Shown in pieces: positions 1-5,088 of a DNA stretch of 5,263 nt. Source of the DNA: Acidobacteriota bacterium (GTDB lineage: Bacteria > Acidobacteriota > Blastocatellia > Pyrinomonadales > Pyrinomonadaceae); NCBI GenBank assembly GCA_029862725.1, contig JAOTWT010000262.1, positions 1 through 5,263 of the forward strand, read 5' to 3'. The first letter of the stretch is position 1. The number at the start of each line of letters is the position of its first letter. A model generated the notes under the pieces. It had not been told where the DNA came from. It did no database searches and worked only from the letters and a program-made list of their open reading frames with translations. Made by a program: the position numbers and the translations under genes.

Positions 1-423
1 GCGCCTGAGATCGCGCAGGAAAGCTTCCTGCGTTTGTGCCAGGCAGAACTCGGCACGGTCTCGAGCGATGAGATCAGGTTCTGGCTATTCCGTGTTGCGA
101 GGAACCTGGCGATAAACGAGGTCCGTAGGCGGAGCACAAGAAAACGCCTGTGGGACCGGGTTTCGGATGCCGTATTGGTTTCGCTCCGCGGACCGGCTGA
201 AATCCTGGAGCAAAGCGAGGCGCACAAGCGGGTCAGGCAACTCTTGGACGAACTCCCGGAACATCAACGCTCCGCACTGCTTCTACGCGAGCAGGAAGAG
301 ATGAGCTATCGCGAAATCGCCGTCGTGCTCGCGGTGTCGGAAAGCAAGGTCAAGATCGATATTTACAGGGGCAGGCAGCGGCTCAGATCCTTATGGAACA
401 AGGAAGAACTCAGGGGTCATTAG
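1..423 (+). CDS. ECF-type RNA polymerase sigma factor, 5' truncated by window edge
   Basis: This is the C-terminal 140 residues of an extracytoplasmic-function sigma factor, which directs RNA polymerase to a small stress or signal regulon. The reading frame is open to base 1 and starts in the middle of region 2: APEIAQESFLRL is a typical region 2.2 sequence, and FWLFRVARNLAINEVRRR matches regions 2.3-2.4, which melt and recognise the -10 element. Region 4 follows a short linker: LLDELPEHQRSALLLREQ, then the helix-turn-helix MSYREIAVVLAVSESKVK and the basic tail IYRGRQRLRSLW, which contacts the -35 element. Family members are usually about 170-200 residues, so some 35-50 N-terminal residues lie outside the window. 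A TTG codon at 34 is not the start, because the conserved region 2 sequence continues upstream of it. A zinc-finger anti-sigma gene lies downstream on the same strand, as is usual for this family, but here about 235 bases separate them. Family assignment is secure; target genes are unknown. Confidence 0.95.
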   Translation, partial: APEIAQESFLRLCQAELGTVSSDEIRFWLFRVARNLAINEVRRRSTRKRLWDRVSDAVLVSLRGPAEILEQSEAHKRVRQLLDELPEHQRSALLLREQEEMSYREIAVVLAVSESKVKIDIYRGRQRLRSLWNKEELRGH

Positions 424-656
424 ACAGGATTAAGCCGAATCAGGTCATTTTCGGAAGCATCGGAGGCGCGGCCAGAACTTAGCCAGTTGCAAGCCGCAGG
501 CGCAGCAGCTGGAAAGGATTCAGCCAGTTGAGATTAGCCCTGGTGGGGCAGTTCTTTTCGCGGTTTCGGCAATTCCTGGGGTCAAGAATGGGGCTTTGAT
601 TTTGACTCGCGGCTTGTGGGCGGGGAGGGCGAAAGGGCGAGAGATAGGGGGTTAAA
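424..656. other. Intergenic gap between sigma and anti-sigma genes, no gene found
   Basis: No convincing open frame is present on either strand. The stretch contains a nine-base direct repeat, AGCCAGTTG, at 481-489 and 522-530. Its last 45 bases or so are strongly purine-rich and G-rich, ending in the ribosome binding site of the next gene. A TTGACT hexamer at 602-607 looks like a -35 box, but no acceptable -10 lies 16-18 bases further on. A promoter for the downstream operon is expected here if sigma and anti-sigma are transcribed separately, but I cannot point to one. Confidence 0.5.
645..651 (+). promoter_or_regulatory. Shine-Dalgarno sequence that decides the anti-sigma start
   Basis: The purine run TAGGGGG ends 8 bases before the ATG at 660 and 5 bases before the in-frame GTG at 657. 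The spacing favours the ATG, so the protein probably begins MNCELTEKV and not with the preceding GTG-encoded residue. Confidence 0.5.
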
Positions 657-659
657 GTG

Positions 660-1070
660 ATGAATTGTGAATTAACAGAAAAGGTGTCTGCTTTGGTAGA
701 CGGCGAACTTCCAGAAGCCGAAAGCAGGGAACTGACAAAGCATGTTCAATCCTGCGAGGAATGCTCCCGCGCGAGGGAAGACTTCCTTTTTATGCGCCGG
801 CAGATCAAGGGACTTGCTGTTGATGAACAGACCGCAACGCCGCTCCGGACCAATTTCTTACGCCGTCGGATCGCGATACCGGTTCCGGTTTTCGCGCTTG
901 CCATATTGGCGTTAGCCGGTCTGTTTGCGGTGCTTTTTGTAAGCATGCCGAACGGACCGGAGAATAGTGTAAAAATCAGCCGGCCGGATGAAACGAAGAC
1001 GAGCTCCTCATCACTCGCGCGATTTGACCGCGGCGGTAAGGCGCAAATCTACAAGGAGGTGCGTCGATGA
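660..1070 (+). CDS. Zinc-finger anti-sigma factor, single-pass membrane protein
   Basis: This protein probably binds and silences the upstream ECF sigma factor at the inner face of the membrane. It has 136 residues from the ATG at 660; a GTG at 657 would add one. The N-terminus (MNCELTEKVSALVDGELP) and the following HVQSCEEC form the classic anti-sigma domain: His28, Cys32 and Cys35 make the H-x3-C-x2-C zinc motif, and the early Cys3 sits where many family members carry an extra cysteine. A basic stretch (LRRR) precedes one hydrophobic segment, about residues 71-96 (IAIPVPVFALAILALAGLF and onward). The remaining 40 or so residues are polar, Ser/Thr-rich and basic, and probably lie outside the membrane. 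That tail is short, so any sensor function may belong to the proteins encoded next. The stop overlaps the start of the following gene by ATGA, indicating translational coupling. Partnership with the upstream sigma factor is inferred from position. Confidence 0.92.
   Translation: MNCELTEKVSALVDGELPEAESRELTKHVQSCEECSRAREDFLFMRRQIKGLAVDEQTATPLRTNFLRRRIAIPVPVFALAILALAGLFAVLFVSMPNGPENSVKISRPDETKTSSSSLARFDRGGKAQIYKEVRR
1053..1060 (+). promoter_or_regulatory. Near-perfect Shine-Dalgarno inside the anti-sigma gene
   Basis: AAGGAGGT lies 6 bases before the ATG at 1067, within the last codons of the anti-sigma gene. It is an almost ideal anti-16S match, fixes the start of the secreted protein, and suggests that gene is translated strongly compared with the anti-sigma factor. 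Confidence 0.75.
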
Positions 1071-1957
1071 GATTCAAGGCAATTCTTTTCCTGATCATCT
1101 TGTTGGGCCTGTTTGAGAATGGAAACGTTGTCAGTGCGGCCGGAGAGACTGAACGGATCAAATTCAATCTGACGGTTATAAGTGAATCCCCGTTGCCGGA
1201 GATGCTTTCGAAAACGACAATCGATGGACCCGCCGGAACTGATTTCGATGTCGATCTCAACACAGAGGGCTTTGACATGAAGTCGCGGTTTGTAACCGAC
1301 ATAAACGCGAATGACGAACTTTTTGTACGCGTAAACCTTGAAACGCGTAGGTATTTTGGCGAATCTCCGAACGGCCTCCCGCTTTTCGAAGAGGACACGC
1401 AAAACGACACGCTGGTTGTGGGCCTGAACGAGGTGGTCGTGCTTCTTCCGTTTGGCAGGAACGGCGGCGGGAAGACGCTCAAGATACAAATAACCCCGGA
1501 GCGGTACAGTGTGGCTGCTGATAGACCGGACGCCGGACAGCTCAAGATCGATTTTCCGGAAAGACTTTCAAGTGGCGAGATCGCGATCCGGGCAAGGAAA
1601 GTGCCTCACAGATATCAGATCGAGTCCAAGATCCTTTTTGAGGGCAAGGAGATCGCACGTGGAAACGGTTTCGGGTTCATCGAAGAGTTCACGAAGGTCC
1701 CGCTCCGTTTATCCGAATCGGCGCCCGAATCGATACGCGGCAGGGAATTTATCGCAAATGTTGCGGTTGAGGGGTTCACGACAAACCGTCCGATGGACCT
1801 GGTTTCAATCTCGTTTGGAATTACCGACGCTTCGGGGACGAAGATCGTCGGCGGAAAGGGAATCAACGGTCTCGGCCGCGAGTTCAGATACGGACTTGAA
1901 GAGGAACTCGGCAAAGGGTTCGAACTCGTAATTCGTGTAACGGAGAAAAAGCAATGA
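1067..1957 (+). CDS. Secreted beta-rich protein of unknown function
   Basis: I do not recognise a named family. The 296-residue product starts MRFKAILFLIILLGLF, a clear Sec signal peptide with a likely cleavage after VSA (about residue 24). The mature part is mostly alternating polar/hydrophobic stretches with few predicted helices, suggesting two beta domains: about 28-145 (IKFNLTVISE to TLKIQITPE) and about 155-293 (LKIDFPERLSSGEIAIRAR to FELVIRVTEK). No cysteines, lipobox, membrane anchor or catalytic motif are visible after the signal peptide. The pattern NDTLVVGLNEVVVLLPFG followed by a Gly-rich turn looks like an edge of an immunoglobulin-like or secretin-accessory-like fold, but this is only an impression. 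The gene sits between anti-sigma and peptidase genes and overlaps both by ATGA, so it probably acts with them: a periplasmic sensor, a chaperone or partner of the peptidase, or its substrate. Confidence 0.88.
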   Translation: MRFKAILFLIILLGLFENGNVVSAAGETERIKFNLTVISESPLPEMLSKTTIDGPAGTDFDVDLNTEGFDMKSRFVTDINANDELFVRVNLETRRYFGESPNGLPLFEEDTQNDTLVVGLNEVVVLLPFGRNGGGKTLKIQITPERYSVAADRPDAGQLKIDFPERLSSGEIAIRARKVPHRYQIESKILFEGKEIARGNGFGFIEEFTKVPLRLSESAPESIRGREFIANVAVEGFTTNRPMDLVSISFGITDASGTKIVGGKGINGLGREFRYGLEEELGKGFELVIRVTEKKQ

Positions 1958-3303
1958 TCGTCAGGAGAATACTTTGTATAACAGCAGCGTTTTTGATAAT
2001 GGGATCGACCGTGTTTGCGGGGGCTACAGCCAAGGAAATGTTTCGGCTCACCAAAGAGGTGTCGGCGAAATCAAAAGACCGGATCTGGCCTGGGTTTGAT
2101 CCGATCGCGTTTACAGTTTTGAAGGAAAACAGCCTCCAATTCTCGCCCGAGCCAAACAACCCCGAAAGCCAGATATTTATGACGCTTACAAGCGATTACT
2201 TCGCGAAATACGCGTTGGAACAAAATCTGGCAATTACCGTGCACGAGGCTTTTCACGGTTTTCAAAGAAGCCCGTCGCGGCCCGGGATGAAATGGGGTTA
2301 CGAAAACGCGATGCTCATCTTTGAATATGTTGGAACATCGGCACGCAACAATGCCCTTTTTGCGATTGAAGCCAGGGAACTCGAAGCGGCACTGCTTGCT
2401 AAGGACGTGTCGGAAATGGGCACCCACGTTCGCGATTTTCTTCTGATACGCGGAGAGCGTCAAAGAACTCTCGATCCGCGATTTGCGGAGTTTGAGAGAG
2501 GCGCCGAGCTCAACGAGGGAATTGCCGAATATGCGGGAACAAAAGCCGTGCTCGAGGCCTTCGGAACAGCGGCCGCGAAAAAAACAGGCATGATGTTTGA
2601 GGCGGAATCCGCCGAAAAATTCCTGGCCGGAAAATATTCGGTGCTTAAATCGATAAACAGGATCGGAAGCAACGTCAGGCGTAAATTCTATTTTACGGGT
2701 TCAGCGCAGGCACTGTTACTTGACCGTCTTTTGCCGGGCGAGTGGAAGAACAGGGTTCAATATAAAGGCGCGTCACTCGAGGAACTCTTGCGGGAGGCGG
2801 TGGATCCACTGGGCGAAGTACTGAGAACAAAAGACTATCAGGCGATTCTTGCGTTGGAGAAAAAAGCGGAAACCGAGAGGCAAGCGCAAAATCAGTTGCT
2901 CCTAAAAGAGACGCTTGAAGCCAACGGAACAAAGCTGACAATCGATTTTGCCGACCTCGAAGGCTCGAACTTTATTCTCGGTTTTGATCCTATGAATGCG
3001 ACGTTGATCGAGCCCTTGGTCCGGGTTCACACAAGGTATGTAAAATTCGGGAAAAATGACCGGTTTTCGGCGGTGTTCAATCAAGCCGTGGTTGAGGACG
3101 GGAAAAAGAACCAGTACATAGCCGTGATCCCGGGAGACTTGAAGATCGTTGCGGATGGGGTCGAATTGGATATCTCAAAAGATCAGGAAATCGCGTTCGA
3201 GAGGGTTCTCAGGATTGTATCGGAGAACATAGAGATTGAGATAAATGCCGGCACGGTAACGATAAACAAAGATGAGGTCCGGGTCCATGTTGCTGAAAAA
3301 TAA
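1954..3303 (+). CDS. Secreted zinc metallopeptidase of the HExxH...E (gluzincin-like) type
   Basis: A probable exported zinc-dependent protease of 449 residues. Residues 1-22 form a Sec signal peptide (MIVRRILCITAAFLIMGSTV, cleavage probably after VFA); Cys8 is not in a lipobox. HEAFH at 97-101 gives two zinc-binding histidines and the catalytic Glu98. The segment AELNEGIAEYAG (184-195) resembles the thermolysin stretch around its third ligand (NEAISD), making Glu188 the likely third ligand and Glu192 the supporting acid. About 86 residues separate the two motifs, far more than the roughly 20 in thermolysin, and the insert is mainly helical. WPGFDPIAF (45-53) near the mature N-terminus looks like a conserved entry motif. 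A charged helical section (about 275-320) leads to a beta-rich C-terminal domain (about 325-445), perhaps for binding. The start overlaps the preceding stop (ATGA), with GGAG 8 bases upstream. The substrate is unknown. A catalytically active enzyme is inferred from intact motifs only. Confidence 0.87.
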   Translation: MIVRRILCITAAFLIMGSTVFAGATAKEMFRLTKEVSAKSKDRIWPGFDPIAFTVLKENSLQFSPEPNNPESQIFMTLTSDYFAKYALEQNLAITVHEAFHGFQRSPSRPGMKWGYENAMLIFEYVGTSARNNALFAIEARELEAALLAKDVSEMGTHVRDFLLIRGERQRTLDPRFAEFERGAELNEGIAEYAGTKAVLEAFGTAAAKKTGMMFEAESAEKFLAGKYSVLKSINRIGSNVRRKFYFTGSAQALLLDRLLPGEWKNRVQYKGASLEELLREAVDPLGEVLRTKDYQAILALEKKAETERQAQNQLLLKETLEANGTKLTIDFADLEGSNFILGFDPMNATLIEPLVRVHTRYVKFGKNDRFSAVFNQAVVEDGKKNQYIAVIPGDLKIVADGVELDISKDQEIAFERVLRIVSENIEIEINAGTVTINKDEVRVHVAEK

Positions 3304-3328
3304 GTGAACCGATACTTTTATCAATTAT

Positions 3329-3347
3329 CCGTTTGAAGCGGAAACGG
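3329..3347 (+). terminator. Weak hairpin after the peptidase gene
   Basis: CCGTTT and AAACGG form a 6-bp stem with a 7-base loop, starting 26 bases after the stop codon. The nearest T-rich tract (TTGATTTTATC) starts about 7 bases after the stem, so this is a poor match to an intrinsic terminator. AAACGG also occurs at the junctions of the repeat array that follows, so the hairpin may be an eroded array fragment. Confidence 0.25.
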
Positions 3348-3397
3348 CGTGAGTTGATTTTATCTGTAGGTGTTTGAATTGAGATTCTTCGTTTCGT

Positions 3398-3690
3398 TCC
3401 GCCGCTACGCGACGCAAATCATTGTCTCTCGTTCTCCGTGGCCTGAAGGCCACGGCTAGGTGACTGCCTGCCGCTACGCGGCAGGTGAGGATGTCTACAT
3501 GTTTAAACGGCCTGAAGGCCACGGCTAGGTGACTGCCTGCCGCTACACGGCAGGTGAGGATGTCTACATATTTAAACGGCCATGAAGGCCACGGCTAGGA
3601 GGCTACCGCTGCTACACGGCAGGTGTGGATGTCTACATGTCTAAACGGCCTTGAAGGCCACGGCTAGGTGACTGCCTGCCGCTACACGGC
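3398..3690 (+). repeat. Array block 1: leader plus four units
   Basis: The block opens with a leader (about 3398-3435) containing a B-like half hairpin (CCGCCGCTACGCGACGC) followed by CAAATCATT. Its first A element is the full-length hairpin CCGTGGCCTGAAGGCCACGG (3436-3455, 8-bp stem, TGAA loop). The next three units have AAACGGCC in place of CCGTGGCC, which shortens the stem to 4 bp. The fourth unit breaks off inside hairpin B at about 3690, where CGGCAGGT is replaced by CGGCGGAT and unrelated sequence. Confidence 0.8.
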
Positions 3691-4282
3691 GGATTTCGCC
3701 CATTTCGGACTTGCGCCGCATACGCGGCGCGACAAATCGATTAACATCGCCCGTGGCCTGAAGGCCACGGCTAGCAGACTCCCACCGCTACGCGGCAGGT
3801 GAGGATTTGTTGTTTTGTCAAAACGGCCTGAAGGCCACGGCTAGCAGACTCCCACCGCTACGCGGCAGGTGAGGATGTCTATATGTTTAAACGGCCTGAA
3901 GGCCACGGGTAGGAGGCTGCTGCCGCTACACGGCAGGTAAGGATGTCTATATCTTTAAACGGCCTGAAGGCCACGGCTAGCAGACTCCCACCGCTACGCG
4001 GCAGGTGAGGATTTGTTGTTTTGTCAAAACGGCCATGAAGGCCACGGCTAGGTGACTGCCTGCCGCTACACGGCAGGTGTGGATGTCTACATGTTTAAAC
4101 GGCCTTGAAGGCCACGGCTAGGTGACTGCCTGCCGCTACACGGCAGGTAAGGATGTCTATATGTTTAAACGGCCTGAAGGCCACGGCTGGGTGACTCCCA
4201 CCGCTACGCGGCAGGTGAGGATGTCTACATGTTTAAACGGCCTGAAGGCCACGGCCAGAAGACTCCCACCGCTACGCGGCAG
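3436..4282 (+). repeat. Tandem array of 12 two-hairpin units, 68-70 base period
   Basis: Twelve head-to-tail units fill 847 bases without a gene. The hairpin A cores (GGCC-TGAA-GGCC, with ATGAA or TTGAA loops in four units) start at 3440, 3509, 3578, 3647, 3755, 3825, 3893, 3961, 4031, 4101, 4171 and 4239. Spacings are 69, 69, 69, 108, 70, 68, 68, 70, 70, 70 and 68. After each A comes hairpin B: CCTGCCGC-TAC-GCGGCAGG in its best form (3467-3485), or a TACACGG or CCCACCGC variant. A linker reading GGATGTCTACATGTTTAAAC or similar then leads to the next A. GTTTAAAC, an 8-base palindrome, is intact in five linkers (3501, 3885, 4093, 4163, 4231). The period is not a fixed multiple of three, and stops occur repeatedly, so it is not coding. 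The architecture resembles BIME/REP-type interspersed palindromes or a hairpin-rich structural RNA. No transposase is in view. Confidence 0.95.
3713..4282 (+). repeat. Array block 2: leader hairpin plus eight units
   Basis: The block starts with a perfect hairpin, GCGCCGC-ATAC-GCGGCGC (3713-3730), then GACAAATCGATT, recalling the leader of block 1. Its first A element is again the full hairpin CCGTGGCCTGAAGGCCACGG (3751-3770), followed by seven units with AAACGGCC. Two units (from 3755 and from 3961) share 74 identical bases, including an alternative linker (TTTGTTGTTTTGTCAAAAC) found nowhere else in the array. The last unit ends after its B element at about 4282. Confidence 0.8.
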
Positions 4283-4284
4283 CT

Positions 4285-4310
4285 AAGGGTCAACCCTTGT
4301 TTTCTATTTT
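4285..4310 (+). terminator. Possible intrinsic terminator directly after the array
   Basis: AAGGG-TCAA-CCCTT is a 5-bp hairpin (4285-4298) immediately followed by GTTTTCTATTTT. Position and T-rich tail suit a weak Rho-independent terminator for a transcript reading through the array on the + strand. Because it also lies just upstream of the presumed promoter of the next gene, the palindrome could instead be an operator. The stem is short, so confidence is low. Confidence 0.35.
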
Positions 4311-4327
4311 CCCCTTGTTCGTTAGGC

Positions 4328-4333
4328 TACAAT
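4328..4333 (+). promoter_or_regulatory. Possible -10 element of the membrane-protein gene
   Basis: TACAAT is one change from the TATAAT consensus and lies 39 bases before the ATG at 4373. No good -35 hexamer is found 16-18 bases upstream: TTGTTT at 4297 is too far away and TTGTTC at 4315 too close. It is a tentative promoter, supported mainly by position between the array and the gene. Confidence 0.3.
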
Positions 4334-4372
4334 ATCTGAGGAATCGACGAATAATCATGGAGGCTCGAAGGG

Positions 4373-4912
4373 ATGGAAAACAATAAACCGACTTTTTGGC
4401 GTATTACTTTCTGCACCGTCGCGGTGCATACGATTACCTACTTCATCACCGGAATCCTGGCCTATACGATTCTCGATTACCGCACCCACTTCGCGAGCGA
4501 AGGCCTGAGTTCCTTTATGAGGCAGATCGATGATCCAATGGTCATGGCCGGCCCCCTTTTTCAACCGATCCGCGGAATCCTCTTTGGCGTGGTCTTCTTT
4601 CTTTTGCGGGACGTTTTCTTTGGGACGAAGAATGGCTGGATCAAGATGTGGATCGTTCTCGTTGTTGTCGGTATCTTCTCAACCTTTGGGCCGTCGCCCG
4701 GTTCGGTCGAGGGCTTGGTTTACACGACCGTCCCGGTCGTTGTGCAGCTCGTCGGGCTCATAGAAGTATTGCTGCAGTCGTTTCTGTTGTCCTGTGTTGT
4801 GGTCTATTGGGTGAATCATCCGGAAAAGCGTTGGATTACATGGGTCGCCGCTGCCGGATTTGTCATTATCGTCGCCATGCCGGCACTCGGTCTTTTGATG
4901 GAAAGACCGTGA
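4373..4912 (+). CDS. Multi-pass membrane protein of unknown function
   Basis: A 179-residue integral membrane protein with about five hydrophobic segments: roughly 13-34, 60-79, 90-106, 118-147 and 153-175. I do not recognise a named family. Stretches that look conserved rather than merely hydrophobic are MAGPLFQPIRGILFG (58-72) with the following LLRD, GWIKMW (88-93), FGPSPGSVEGLVYT (105-118) and VYWVNHPEKRW (144-154). The Pro, Gly and charged residues at the helix ends would suit a small transporter, a lipid-modifying enzyme or a structural membrane protein, but none of these can be chosen. The start at ATG 4373 is supported by GGAGG at 4359-4363, 9 bases upstream. The gene stands alone between the repeat array and a convergent gene, so context gives no functional clue. 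It is separate from the upstream operon, being more than a kilobase away behind the array. Confidence 0.85.
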   Translation: MENNKPTFWRITFCTVAVHTITYFITGILAYTILDYRTHFASEGLSSFMRQIDDPMVMAGPLFQPIRGILFGVVFFLLRDVFFGTKNGWIKMWIVLVVVGIFSTFGPSPGSVEGLVYTTVPVVVQLVGLIEVLLQSFLLSCVVVYWVNHPEKRWITWVAAAGFVIIVAMPALGLLMERP

Positions 4913-5088
4913 TGCAGGTGCATTTACCAATTATCGGGGACCGAAGTGGTTTTGAGGTGGGTGTGCGCATTTTGGGCCGTACGGGGGGGCCACCAACGTT
5001 TAAACGGCGGCCCTTGCAGGCCGTTCGGTCCGGGCCGGATGCGCTCCGTTCGTTTCAACGATCATTGACGACAGTGCCCGAATCGGGA
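4913..5088. other. Convergent intergenic region, no gene found
   Basis: This stretch separates two genes whose 3' ends face each other. It contains a run of seven G (within 4981-4990) and a lone relative of the repeat array, but I see neither a clear terminator with a T tract nor an open frame with coding character. Confidence 0.5.
4998..5026 (+). repeat. Solitary degenerate copy of the array junction
   Basis: GTTTAAACGG at 4998-5007 is identical to the linker/hairpin A junction of the array. It continues as CGGCCCTTGCAGGCCGTT, a version of the GGCC...GGCC hairpin with three extra bases in the left arm. No hairpin B follows. The copy lies about 750 bases from the end of the array, on the other side of a gene and in the same orientation. 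Confidence 0.6.

Noticed and set aside
602..630. Promoter with TTGACT as -35 before the anti-sigma operon
   Set aside because: No -10-like hexamer is found at 16-18 bases; the sequence there is G-rich.
976..1545. Long minus-strand open frames (976-1545 and 1049-1489) opposite the secreted protein gene
   Set aside because: The + strand gene has a signal peptide, an excellent ribosome binding site and coupled overlaps; the reverse frames have low-complexity Ser/Arg-rich products.
1509..1931. Second + strand frame of 140 residues inside the secreted protein gene
   Set aside because: The product is Ser/Arg-rich with no recognisable domain, and it is wholly contained in a better supported gene.
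3325..3522. Minus-strand open frame of 65 residues at the start of the array
   Set aside because: It is made largely of repeat units read in reverse; similar frames are broken by the 68/70-base period and no ribosome binding site supports it.
3436..4282. CRISPR array
   Set aside because: There are no unique spacers: the whole 68-70 base unit repeats, the conserved parts are two GC-rich hairpins, and no cas gene is nearby.
3436..4282. Integron attC array or series of gene cassettes
   Set aside because: GTTTAAAC does not fit the GTTRRRY core site, no cassette genes lie between units, and no integrase is present.
4914..4925. ATGCA-GG-TGCAT palindrome as terminator of the membrane-protein gene
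   Set aside because: A 5-bp stem with a 2-base loop and no T tract cannot be supported as a terminator.
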